NCBI RefSeq assembly: GCF_051433165.1
Contig: NZ_JBHMFS010000004.1
Coordinates: forward strand, 124,001 to 188,000
DNA length: 64,000 nt
Direction of reading: 5' to 3'
DNA from: Falsiroseomonas sp051433165
GTDB lineage: Bacteria > Pseudomonadota > Alphaproteobacteria > Acetobacterales > Acetobacteraceae
Below the pieces are notes generated by a model that searched no databases, was not told the DNA's origin, and saw nothing but the letters and a program-made list of their open reading frames with translations. Shown piece by piece: positions 24,638 through 32,704 of the stretch. Position numbers and translations under genes: made by a program. Position 1 is the stretch's first letter; every line of letters starts with the position of its first letter.

Positions 24638-25579
24638 ATGACCGGCTTCGTCCTGCGGCGCCTGCTGGCCGCGGTGCCGACCTTGATCGCGGTGCTGACG
24701 CTGGTCTTCATCATCGTACGCATCGTGCCGGGTGACCCGGCGCTGGTGATTCTGGGCGACCAGGCGACGCCGGAGGCGATCGCGGCGCTGCGCACGCGGC
24801 TGGGCTTGGACCGGTCGCTGTGGGCGCAGTATTTCAGCTTCATCACCAGCGCGCTGGTCGGTGATTTCGGCGTCTCCATGGTCACCGGCCGGTCGATCAT
24901 GGCGGAGGTGGCGGCGGTGCTGCCGCACACCATCGACCTGACGCTGGCCTCGATGATCTTCGGCATCGTCGTCGGCGTGCCGGTCGGCATCTGGGCGGCG
25001 TTGCACCGCAACGGCGTGGTGGATGTGGCGGCACGGGTGCTGTCGCTGCTCGGCCTGTCCTTTCCGGTGTTTGTTTCCGGAATCTTCCTGCTGCTGGCGT
25101 TTTCGCTGCATTGGCGCTGGTTTCCCGTCATCGGCAGCGCGGACCTGTCCGATTACGGCGACCGGCTGCACAAACTGGTCCTACCGACCGTGGCGCTCGG
25201 CCTGGTGATGGCGGCCTACATCACGCGGGTGACGCGCAGCGCCATGCTGCAATCACTGGGCGAGGACTATATCCGCACGGCGCGCGCGAAGGGCGTGCCG
25301 TGGCGGCGCGTGGTCTGGGTGCATGGCCTGCGCAATGCCTCCATCCCCATCGTCACCGTGGTGGGGCTGTATGTCGGCATCCTGCTCGGCAATTCGGTGC
25401 TGACGGAGATCGTCTTCAACAGACCGGGCTTGGGCAAGATCATCGTCGGCGCGCTGAACCAGCGGGACTACACGATGCTGCAGGGGCTGATGGTGATCTA
25501 CTGCTTCCTGATCGTGGTGGTGAACCTCATCACCGATCTGCTCTATGGCGTGATCGACCCCAGGGTGAAGGCGGAATGA
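24638..25579 (+). CDS. ABC transporter permease (DppB/OppB type)
   Basis: A 313-residue inner-membrane permease with about six hydrophobic segments. The first (LLAAVPTLIAVLTLVFII) is followed by VRIVPGDPA, typical of DppB-type proteins. The cytoplasmic coupling loop reads EDYIRTARAKGVPWRRVVW, the EAA-like motif that contacts the ATPases. The end, LITDLLYGVIDPRVK, is the standard family C-terminus. It lies 19 bp after the binding protein gene and overlaps the second permease by ATGA. It forms half of the translocation channel. Confidence 0.96.
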   Translation: MTGFVLRRLLAAVPTLIAVLTLVFIIVRIVPGDPALVILGDQATPEAIAALRTRLGLDRSLWAQYFSFITSALVGDFGVSMVTGRSIMAEVAAVLPHTIDLTLASMIFGIVVGVPVGIWAALHRNGVVDVAARVLSLLGLSFPVFVSGIFLLLAFSLHWRWFPVIGSADLSDYGDRLHKLVLPTVALGLVMAAYITRVTRSAMLQSLGEDYIRTARAKGVPWRRVVWVHGLRNASIPIVTVVGLYVGILLGNSVLTEIVFNRPGLGKIIVGALNQRDYTMLQGLMVIYCFLIVVVNLITDLLYGVIDPRVKAE

Positions 25580-26454
25580 GCACCACCCAGGAACTCGTGG
25601 CGCCTGCCGCACCCGCCGGCTGGAAGCGTGCGCTGGGCAAGGCGCGCAGCAATCCGACCACGGCGGTGGGCGTGGTGATCTGCCTGATCATCATGGCGTC
25701 CGCCATTCTCGCGCCGTGGGTCGCGCCCTATGACCCGGCCGACCAGGACATCTTCAACCGCCTGCAGCCGCCCTCGGCCGAGTTCTGGCTTGGCACGGAC
25801 CAGTTTGGGCGAGACATTCTCTCGCGCCTGATGTGGGGCGGGCAGATCTCGCTCACCGTCTCGCTCGGCGCCATTTTCGCTGCCGCCATCATCGGCGGCG
25901 CCATCGGCCTGATCTCCGGCTATATCGGCGGCAAGTTCGACCTGTTCGTGATGCAGGTGATGGATGTGCTGCTGTCCTTCCCCTCGCTGATCCTCGGGCT
26001 GATCGTGGTGGCGCTGCTGGGGCCGGAGCTGGTCAACCTGGTGGTCGCCATCGCACTCACCGCCATCGCGCCTTTCGCTCGCGTCGCCCGCGCGCCGACC
26101 ATGGCGCTGAAGGAACGCGCCTTCGTGGAAGCGGGCCGTGCGCTCGGCTTCAGCCACAGCCGTGTGCTGTTCCGACACATCCTGCCCAACATCATGTCCG
26201 AGGTGATGGTGATGGGCACGCTGTGGCTGGCCACCGCGGTGCGCGTGGAGGCGTCCCTGTCCTTCATCGGCCTCGGCGTGAAGCCGCCGACGGCGACCTG
26301 GGGTGGCATGACGCGGGACGGGTTCGAGAACATCCTGGATGCGCCCTGGCTCGCGGTGTTCCCGGGGCTTGCCATCCTGTTCCTGGTACTGGGGCTGAAC
26401 ATGGTGGGCGACGGGCTGCGCGACGCCACCGACCCGAAGCTGAGGAACGAATGA
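25576..26454 (+). CDS. ABC transporter permease (DppC/OppC type)
   Basis: A 292-residue permease. An N-terminal cytoplasmic stretch is followed by TM1 (VVICLIIMASAILAPWV), the family motif HWLGTDxxGRD as FWLGTDQFGRDILSRL, and four more membrane segments. The coupling loop is ERAFVEAGRALGFSHSRVLF, and the C-terminus ends GDGLRDATDPKLRNE, standard for DppC. Both ends overlap neighbours by ATGA, so permease B, permease C and the ATPase form one translation unit. It is the second half of the import channel. Confidence 0.96.
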   Translation: MSTTQELVAPAAPAGWKRALGKARSNPTTAVGVVICLIIMASAILAPWVAPYDPADQDIFNRLQPPSAEFWLGTDQFGRDILSRLMWGGQISLTVSLGAIFAAAIIGGAIGLISGYIGGKFDLFVMQVMDVLLSFPSLILGLIVVALLGPELVNLVVAIALTAIAPFARVARAPTMALKERAFVEAGRALGFSHSRVLFRHILPNIMSEVMVMGTLWLATAVRVEASLSFIGLGVKPPTATWGGMTRDGFENILDAPWLAVFPGLAILFLVLGLNMVGDGLRDATDPKLRNE

Positions 26455-27425
26455 CCTCACCCGTTCTGGTCGTTGAAGGCCTGCGCAAACACTTCGTCGC
26501 CAAGAAGGGTTTCCCCAAGCCGCGCACCATCCGCGTGCGCGCCGTGGAGGACATCTCCTTCACCATCCATGCCGGCGAGGCCTTCGGTCTGGTCGGTGAA
26601 TCCGGCTGCGGCAAATCCACCGCCGCCCGCGCCCTGCTGCGACTGATCGAGCCGGATGCCGGCACCGTCACCTGGAAGGGGGAGAATGTCCTCACCGCCA
26701 AGGGCGCCGCGCTGAAGGCGCTGCGCCGGCGCATGCAGATCGTGTTCCAGGACCCCTATTCCTCACTCGACCCGCGGCAATCCATCGGCGCTGCGCTGAT
26801 GGAGCCGATGCATGTGCATGGCCTGGCGGAGGGCCAGGAAGCCCGCCGCCGCGCCGGTGCCTTGCTCGAGGAAGTGGGCCTGCCGCCCGCCGCGCTGGAT
26901 CGCTTCCCGCATGAATTCAGCGGCGGCCAGCGCCAGCGCATCGGCATCGCCCGCGCGCTGACGGTGGAGCCGGAGCTGATCGTGGCGGATGAACCGGTCT
27001 CCGCGCTCGATGTCTCGGTGCAGGCGCAGGTGCTGCTGCTGATGCAGGACCTGCGCAAGCGCCGCGGCCTGTCCTTCCTGTTTGTCAGCCACGATCTGTC
27101 CGTGGTGCGCTGGTTCTGCGACCGCGTGGCGGTCATGTATCTCGGCCGCATCGTGGAGGAGGGCCCAGCGGGCCGCGTGCTGGCCAACCCGCTGCACCCC
27201 TATGCGCAGATGCTGCGCGACGCCTCGCCGATCCCGGACCCGTCGCGGCGCGGCGTGCTGCCGCGGATCATCGGCGAGATCCCCTCCGCCGCGAACCCGC
27301 CGCCCGGCTGCCCGTTCCACCCGCGCTGCGTCCACGCCATGCCGCAATGCAGCCAGGTGATGCCTGGCTGGACGCTGGCATCCGGCGAGAACCAGGGCGG
27401 CGTCGCCTGCCATCTGCACGGCTGA
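26451..27425 (+). CDS. ABC transporter ATP-binding protein (OppF/DppF type)
   Basis: A 324-residue ATPase. Walker A is GESGCGKS, the Q-loop reads IVFQDPYSSLDPR, the signature is FSGGQRQR and Walker B is LIVADEPVSALD. The C-terminal peptide-importer extension has CPFHPRCVHAMPQC. It pairs with the OppD-like ATPase encoded at 18613. It is the last gene of the island; its TGA is followed directly by the stop of the convergent oxidoreductase gene, with no space for a terminator between them. Confidence 0.95.
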   Translation: MTSPVLVVEGLRKHFVAKKGFPKPRTIRVRAVEDISFTIHAGEAFGLVGESGCGKSTAARALLRLIEPDAGTVTWKGENVLTAKGAALKALRRRMQIVFQDPYSSLDPRQSIGAALMEPMHVHGLAEGQEARRRAGALLEEVGLPPAALDRFPHEFSGGQRQRIGIARALTVEPELIVADEPVSALDVSVQAQVLLLMQDLRKRRGLSFLFVSHDLSVVRWFCDRVAVMYLGRIVEEGPAGRVLANPLHPYAQMLRDASPIPDPSRRGVLPRIIGEIPSAANPPPGCPFHPRCVHAMPQCSQVMPGWTLASGENQGGVACHLHG

Positions 27426-28448
27426 TCAGGCCTCGGCAAACCCCTCCAGCACGATCTTGCCGCGGGAGGTGGTGCTCTCGATCGCGGCATGGGCGCGGCG
27501 CAGATTGGCGGCGGTGATCGGCCCAAAGTGCTCGGCCAGCGTGGTGCGCAGCGTGCCGGCATCCAGCATGCGGCTGACCTCCACCAGCAACTCGTGCTGC
27601 GCCTGCATGTCTGGCGTCTTGTGCATCGGACGGGCGAACATCAGCTCCCAATGCACCGACGCCGCCTTGGTCTTCAGCATGCGGATATCGGGCGCGGATT
27701 TCGGGTCGTCGATCAGGCAGATGGCGCCCTGCGGCGCGATGATCTCGCAGATCGCGGGCCAATGCGTCTCGGTATGTGTGGTGACGAATATGGCGGAGAC
27801 CGGCACGCCCAGCGCCTTGACCTGCGCCACCAGGTCGCCCGAATGGTCCAGCACGTCATGCGCGCCCATCTGGCGTGCCCAGTCCATCGTCTCCGGCCGG
27901 CTGGCGGTGGCGACCACGCGGAGCCCCGTCAACTGGCGGGCAAGCTGCACAGCGATGGAACCCACGCCGCCGGCGCCGCCGATGATCAGCACGGCCTCCT
28001 CCCGCTGCGCCGTGTCGCGCGGAATGCGCAGGCGGTCGAACAGCGCCTCCCAGGCCGTGATGGCGGTCAGCGGCACGGCGGCGGCCTCGGCGAAGGAGAG
28101 GTTTTTGGGCTTCGGGCCGACAATGCGCTCATCCACCAGATGCAGCGCGGCATTGGTGCCGGGGCGGGTGATGTCGCCGGCATAGAAGACTTCGTCACCG
28201 GGGCTGAACAGGGTCGCCTCCGGCCCCACCGCGCGCACCACGCCGGCCGCGTCATAGCCCAGCATCTTGGGCGTGCCGCCCGGGTCGGCGCGCATCCGCA
28301 CCTTGGCGTCCACCGGGTTCACGGAAATGGCGCGCACCTCCACCAGCAGGTCGCGGCCGGTGGGCGGGGCCGGGTCGGGCAGGGTGAAGTCCTGCAGGGA
28401 TTCGGGATCGCTGGAGGGCAGGCTCTTGGTATAGGCAACGGCGCGCAT
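27426..28448 (-). CDS. zinc-less alcohol dehydrogenase / NADPH:quinone oxidoreductase-like MDR protein
   Basis: A 340-residue medium-chain dehydrogenase/reductase. The N-terminal GroES-like domain has SVNPVDAKVR and MLGYDAAGVVRAVG; the Rossmann domain carries LIIGGAGGVGSIAVQLARQL. Structural and catalytic zinc Cys ligands of classical alcohol dehydrogenases are absent, pointing to the quinone/enone reductase branch. It probably uses NADPH to reduce quinones or activated double bonds. It stands alone between the convergent importer gene and a divergent flavoprotein gene (117 bp spacer) and shows no obvious pathway link. Confidence 0.88.
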   Translation of the reverse strand: MRAVAYTKSLPSSDPESLQDFTLPDPAPPTGRDLLVEVRAISVNPVDAKVRMRADPGGTPKMLGYDAAGVVRAVGPEATLFSPGDEVFYAGDITRPGTNAALHLVDERIVGPKPKNLSFAEAAAVPLTAITAWEALFDRLRIPRDTAQREEAVLIIGGAGGVGSIAVQLARQLTGLRVVATASRPETMDWARQMGAHDVLDHSGDLVAQVKALGVPVSAIFVTTHTETHWPAICEIIAPQGAICLIDDPKSAPDIRMLKTKAASVHWELMFARPMHKTPDMQAQHELLVEVSRMLDAGTLRTTLAEHFGPITAANLRRAHAAIESTTSRGKIVLEGFAEA

Positions 28449-28564
28449 GGGTCAGGCTCCTGTCGTGGCGCCTGAGATGGACCCTGCGGCCGCATATGAC
28501 GAGGCCTGTCGCGCCGCCAGGCAGCCGGATTGGCAGGATGGGCGCCGCGGGCCATACCAGCCGC

Positions 28565-29869
28565 ATGAAGCGCTTCGATGTGGTGGTGGCCGGCGCCGGC
28601 GCGGCGGGGATGATGGCGGCGCTGGCGGCGGCCGATGCGGGCGCGCGCGTCGCGCTGCTGGAACGTGATGCGGCGGTGCCGAGCACGTTGTCCGTCTCCG
28701 GCGGCCTGATCTCCGCCGCCGGCACGCGCTGGCAGGACGCCGCCGGAGAGGCCGACTCGCCTGAAACCTTCGCCGCCGATGTGCGGGCGAAAAGCGGCGC
28801 GGAGGTGGACCCGGTGCTGCTCGCCACAGTGACGCAGGGCGCGGCGGAGGCGGTGGCCTTCCTCGCCGATGTCGCCGGCCTGCCGATCCATCTGCACACC
28901 ACTTCTCGCTGGCCCGGCCATTGCGCCATGCGGCTGCATGCGACGCCGGCGGAAAGCGGCGCGGAGTTGCAGGCGCTGCTGCGCCAGGCGGTGGCGAGGC
29001 AGCCGCGCATCACCTTCCGCGACGGCGTGACGGTGACGGCGCTGCGGCCGGAGGGCGTGGCGACCAGCGCGGGTGGGATGGATGGCGGCGCCGTGGTGCT
29101 CGCGACTGGCGGCTTTGGCGGCGCGCCGGGGTTGGTGGCCCGCTACTGCCCGGAGGCGGCGCGGGCGGTGCATGTCGGCGGCAGCCACGCCGATGGCGCG
29201 GGCATCGCCTGGGCGGCGGCGCTCGGGGCGGAATTGCTCTGCATGGGCAGCTACCAGGGTCAGCCGCATGTCTCGCCGCATCTGGTGGGCGGCGTGCGGC
29301 CGCGCTTCGGGGCCTCGCTGCCGGCGCTGGGGGCGGTGCTGGTGAACCGGCTGGGGCAGCGCTTCGTGGCGGAGGATATCGGCCCCTCCGAACTCACCGC
29401 GCATCTGCTGGCGCAGCCCGGCGGCGTGGCGGTGGAGGTGTGGGGGGAGGCGGCGCAGCAGGCGGCGCTGGCCGGCGGGCCGTTCCGGCGCGCGGTGGAG
29501 CTTGGCGCCGTGGTGCGTTGCGCGGACCTGTCCGAACTCGCTGCGCGCTTCGGCCTGCCGGAGGCGGCGCTGGCCGAAACCTTCGCGGCGCCGGATCGGT
29601 TCGGGCGCCGCCGCTGGGACGGGCCGCCGCGGGCGCCCTTCCACGCGGCGGAGGTCACCGGCGCGCTCGCCCATACCCAGGGCGGCGTGCGGGTGGATGC
29701 GAATGCACGGGTGCTGCGCGCCGATGGCAGCGCCATTCCGCGCCTGTTCGCCGCCGGCGGCGTGGCCTGCGGCATTTCGGGCCGGGGCGCCGCGGGCTAT
29801 GTGCCGGGCAACGGCCTGGCGCAGTCCTTCGCGCTGGGGCTGCGCGCCGGGCGGGCCGCGGCGCGATGA
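28565..29869 (+). CDS. FAD-binding dehydrogenase (fumarate reductase/KstD flavoprotein type)
   Basis: A 434-residue flavoprotein. VVVAGAGAAGMMAALAAADA near residue 5 binds the FAD ADP moiety, STLSVSGGLISAAGTR follows at the flavin, VVLATGGFGGAPGLV is in the middle, and the C-terminal ISGRGAAGYVPGNGLAQSF is the typical FAD-closing segment of the fumarate reductase/succinate dehydrogenase/ketosteroid dehydrogenase family. The start at 28565 (MKRFDVVVAG) was chosen over an upstream in-frame ATG at 28496. It overlaps the DUF1289 gene by ATGA. The reaction is probably a double-bond reduction or dehydrogenation; the substrate is unknown. Confidence 0.85.
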   Translation: MKRFDVVVAGAGAAGMMAALAAADAGARVALLERDAAVPSTLSVSGGLISAAGTRWQDAAGEADSPETFAADVRAKSGAEVDPVLLATVTQGAAEAVAFLADVAGLPIHLHTTSRWPGHCAMRLHATPAESGAELQALLRQAVARQPRITFRDGVTVTALRPEGVATSAGGMDGGAVVLATGGFGGAPGLVARYCPEAARAVHVGGSHADGAGIAWAAALGAELLCMGSYQGQPHVSPHLVGGVRPRFGASLPALGAVLVNRLGQRFVAEDIGPSELTAHLLAQPGGVAVEVWGEAAQQAALAGGPFRRAVELGAVVRCADLSELAARFGLPEAALAETFAAPDRFGRRRWDGPPRAPFHAAEVTGALAHTQGGVRVDANARVLRADGSAIPRLFAAGGVACGISGRGAAGYVPGNGLAQSFALGLRAGRAAAR

Positions 29870-30084
29870 TCGAAAGCCCCTGCACGCAACGCTGCGAGAT
29901 CGATGCACGCAGCGGGCTGTGCCGCGGCTGCGGCCGCAGTCTCGATGAGATCGCGGCCTGGACCCAGCTTTCACCGGAGGCGCGCCGCGCCGTGATGCGG
30001 CGGCTGGTGGCCCGGCGTACGTGGCTCGCACGAACCGCCGTCGCGGACGAAACGACTCATACCACGCATTCTGTTCGTGATTAA
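29866..30084 (+). CDS. DUF1289 domain protein, small cysteine-rich
   Basis: A 72-residue protein. SPCTQRCEID with GLCRGCGRSLDEIAAW provides C6, C10, C19 and C22, the DUF1289 signature (probable metal or Fe-S site; function undefined), and LSPEARRAVMRRL completes the domain. Its ATG overlaps the flavoprotein stop (ATGA), a link common for this family with oxidoreductases. The last four bases, TTAA at 30081-30084, serve as stop codons for both this gene and the convergent Bug gene. Confidence 0.88.
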   Translation: MIESPCTQRCEIDARSGLCRGCGRSLDEIAAWTQLSPEARRAVMRRLVARRTWLARTAVADETTHTTHSVRD

Positions 30085-31046
30085 GCGGCGCTGAGTCCGA
30101 AGCGGCGGATGATTTCGGCGTAACGCGCCGCATCGTCGGCAATCGCGGCCTGCAGCACCTCCGGCGCCTCATCCGTCGGCTCCACGCCGAGCGAGGCAAG
30201 GCGCTCAGCCACATCCGGGCGCATCGCCACCTCCCGGCTGGCCGCGTTCACCCGGGCGATGATGGCGGGGTTGGTGCCGGGCGGTGCGACCAGGCCATGC
30301 CAGCCGACGGCGGAGAATTCCGCAAGGCCGAGCTCACGCAGGGTCGGCACATCCGGCAGCGCGGCGGTGCGCGCCTCCGGGCTGACCAGCAGGCCGCGCA
30401 GGCGTCCGGCACGGACATGGTCCGTCACCGCGCCGATATTGATGATGACGCCCTGCAACTGCCCCGCCATCAGGTCGGTCAGCGCGACGGAGCCGCCGCG
30501 ATAGGGCACATGGGTCCAGGTGGTGTTCGCCGCGCGGGCGAGCTGCTCAACCAGCAGATGCGCCAGGGTGCCATGGCCGGGGGTGCCGACCGCCGATGGC
30601 TGGGCCCGGCCGCTGGCCAGCCATTCCGCGAAATTCCTCGCCGGGTGGTCGGCCCGCACCACCAGGATCTGCGGCACCCGCACGGTGCGATGGATGGCCG
30701 CGAAACCGAGCGGGTCGAAGCTCAGCCGCGGCGTCAGCGACCCGGTGATGGAGAGCGTATCGGCGCCCGCGAGCAGCGTGTAGCCATCCGGGGCCGCGCG
30801 GGCCACGGCGGCATAGCCGATGTTGGAGCCGCCGCCGGGCTGGTTTTCCACCACCACCGGCTGCCCCAGCAACTCCGTCAGGCCGCGGGCGGACAGGCGT
30901 GCCACGATATCCTGGCTGCCGCCGGGCGCGACTGGCACGACCATCCGAATGGTCCGTTCGGGCCATGTGCTGGCGCGGGCCAGCCGGGGGGCGGCGAGCA
31001 GCCCGGCCGCAAAGGTGAGAAAGGGACGACGAGACAGCTTCGACAT
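30081..31046 (-). CDS. Bug-family (TctC) substrate-binding protein
   Basis: A periplasmic binding protein of 321 residues from ATG at 31046 (MSKLSRRPFLTFAAGLLAA), a Tat-like twin-arginine leader; an ATG at 31067 would add seven residues. Mature landmarks: TWPERTIRMVVPVAPGGSQD, VENQPGGGSNIGYAAVA, WTHVPYRGGSVALTDLMAGQ and DVPTLRELGLAEF. No TctA/TctB is adjacent. Upstream lies an AT-rich segment with dyad symmetry that may hold the promoter and operator. The gene is convergent with DUF1289, their stop codons sharing TTAA. Confidence 0.92.
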   Translation of the reverse strand: MSKLSRRPFLTFAAGLLAAPRLARASTWPERTIRMVVPVAPGGSQDIVARLSARGLTELLGQPVVVENQPGGGSNIGYAAVARAAPDGYTLLAGADTLSITGSLTPRLSFDPLGFAAIHRTVRVPQILVVRADHPARNFAEWLASGRAQPSAVGTPGHGTLAHLLVEQLARAANTTWTHVPYRGGSVALTDLMAGQLQGVIINIGAVTDHVRAGRLRGLLVSPEARTAALPDVPTLRELGLAEFSAVGWHGLVAPPGTNPAIIARVNAASREVAMRPDVAERLASLGVEPTDEAPEVLQAAIADDAARYAEIIRRFGLSAA

Positions 31047-31103
31047 GATGGGGTTCCCGGCCGGCATTTCACGCCAGATCCGGGTTTAAACAAAATTCTA
31101 CGA

Positions 31104-31133
31104 GTTATACAAGTATCAACGATCTAGAATCGT
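31104..31133 (-). promoter_or_regulatory. candidate promoter/operator upstream of Bug gene
   Basis: An AT-rich island stands out in GC-rich surroundings. On the minus strand GTTGATACTTGTATAAC forms an imperfect dyad centred on TT, with TATAAC as a possible -10 element. A second inverted repeat, ACGAT-CTAGA-ATCGT, occupies 31119-31133. The arrangement resembles an operator overlapping a promoter for the Bug gene beginning at 31046. The regulator is unidentified. Confidence 0.4.
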
Positions 31134-31145
31134 GTTTTGGGTGTT

Positions 31146-32480
31146 CTACAGCGGCCCGGGCAGTTCAGCGCCGTCCCGCAGCAGCGTGAGCAGTCTGGCG
31201 GCGGCCGCCGTGCCGATGACCGGCTCGGCCAATTCGAAAAACTTCGCCGCCAGCTCCGCATCGGTCAGCGGCGCGTCCGGGTCGCCCTTGCGGGTCGGCT
31301 GGTGGTGCCGCAGCACACGGCCATCCGTCAGCCGCACTTCCAGATTGGCCGCGCGCCGGGCGGGGTAATCGGCGGCGAGCGCGGGGTCGAGGCTGACCGT
31401 CACCTTCGGCATCACCGCGCGGATGCGCGGATCGGCCAGGCTTTCCGGTGTGAAGGCCGCGATCCGCACGCCGCCCAGCACCAGCAGCGCGCCGAGGCAG
31501 TATTGCGCGGAGAAGCGCGCCTGCTGCTCCGTCGCCACCTCCGGCCGGTCACACACATCCTTGGTGGCGGAATAGCCGCCGAGATGGATGGCGGCGACAT
31601 CCTCCGCCCCAAAACCGTGCTGCGCCTGCAGCGCCGCCAGCCCATCCAGCCCCGCGAAGATATGCCCGCAGCAGCCGTGATTCTTGAAGGTCATGCTGGT
31701 GATGGCGATGTGCTCATCGAGGCTGGCCAGGGCCTTGTCCCACTTCCCCGCATCCTCGCTGGTGGCGACTGCGAAGCCGACCGGGCCGTGCAGCACATCG
31801 AGCGCGCCGGTGACGCCCGCGGAAGCGGCAATTGCGGCCAGCGCGCCTGCCTCCGCCGCATGGCCGGGGTGCAGCGGCTTACTCATGCCCTCGCCCCGGA
31901 AGGCCTGTTGCAGGCCACCGGCCATGGTGGCGGCGGTGGCCAGCGCATGGGCCATGCGCGTCTCGTCCAGCCCGAGCACCACGCCCACGGCCGCGGCCGC
32001 GCCGAAGGTGCCGACGGTGCCGGTGGTGTGCCAGTAGCGGTAATGGCTCGGCTGCACCGCCAGGCCGATGCGGCAGCCCACCTCATAGCCCGCGGTGATG
32101 GCGCGCAGCAGCAGGTCCATGTCGCCGCCATGCACCTGGGCGGCGGCCAGCGCGGCGGGGATGGTCGGGCAGCCGGGGTGGTAGCCGGCATCGCGGTAGA
32201 TGTCGTCGAATTCCACCGTGTGGCTGGCGGTGGCGTTCAGCAGCGCCGCATGGCGCAGCCCGCCCGGCTGGCCATCGATATAGCAGATGGCGCGGCCGCT
32301 GCCGCGCTGGTCCGCCAGCACGCGGGCCATCAGGCTGGCCGGCGGCTGCGCGCAGCCCGGCAGCAGGGCGGCGAACCAGTCGATCAGCGCGCGGCGGGCA
32401 TGATGCGCCACCTCCTCCGGCAAGGGCCGGTCGCGCCAGCTTGCGGCATGTGCGGCCAGGCGGATCAGCGGATTGTCCAT
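31146..32480 (-). CDS. MmgE/PrpD family protein
   Basis: A 444-residue member of the MmgE/PrpD family (2-methylcitrate dehydratase, aconitate decarboxylase, iminodisuccinate epimerase). Typical blocks are ALIDWFAALLPG, NATASHTVEFDDIYRDAGYHPG (seen as two adjacent segments), AITAGYEVGCRIGLA, ALATAATMAGGLQQAFRG and MTFKNHGCCGHIFAGLDG. The enzymes are cytosolic and dehydrate, epimerise or decarboxylate small carboxylic acids without metal. The start at 32480 follows the family N-terminus. Bug genes on both sides suggest that the carboxylate substrate is imported by one of them. Confidence 0.9.
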   Translation of the reverse strand: MDNPLIRLAAHAASWRDRPLPEEVAHHARRALIDWFAALLPGCAQPPASLMARVLADQRGSGRAICYIDGQPGGLRHAALLNATASHTVEFDDIYRDAGYHPGCPTIPAALAAAQVHGGDMDLLLRAITAGYEVGCRIGLAVQPSHYRYWHTTGTVGTFGAAAAVGVVLGLDETRMAHALATAATMAGGLQQAFRGEGMSKPLHPGHAAEAGALAAIAASAGVTGALDVLHGPVGFAVATSEDAGKWDKALASLDEHIAITSMTFKNHGCCGHIFAGLDGLAALQAQHGFGAEDVAAIHLGGYSATKDVCDRPEVATEQQARFSAQYCLGALLVLGGVRIAAFTPESLADPRIRAVMPKVTVSLDPALAADYPARRAANLEVRLTDGRVLRHHQPTRKGDPDAPLTDAELAAKFFELAEPVIGTAAAARLLTLLRDGAELPGPL

Positions 32481-32607
32481 GCGTGCGGTCCCGGTCCCGT
32501 TAGCTGTGCAAGCGCGGCGCCGCCGCGGTTCTTGCCGCCAGAATGCACCGCGCGCCGCCCGGCGCCAGCCCGCGGCCCGCCAATACTGTGGGCAAAACGA
32601 AATGCAA

Positions 32608-32618
32608 CTGGTATCCAG
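32608..32618. promoter_or_regulatory. small palindrome in divergent spacer
   Basis: CTGGTATCCAG, with arms CTGG/CCAG around TAT, lies in the 224-bp spacer between the divergently transcribed MmgE/PrpD and frameshifted Bug genes. It resembles the core of FCD-type GntR operators and might be shared by both promoters. Evidence is limited to symmetry and position. Confidence 0.25.
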
Positions 32619-32704
32619 ACCTGGCGCCCAACGCACCCGCCGGCAGAGCGGGACGCGGCGCAAGGAAAGCTGGCGCGGCTGAACCGCCGAGACAGGGACA
32701 TTCC

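Noticed and set aside
28492..28500. CATATGACG in the divergent spacer as a further GntR site
   Set aside because: Only seven bases resemble the palindrome at 34480 and there is no dyad symmetry beyond CATATG, so it was not called.
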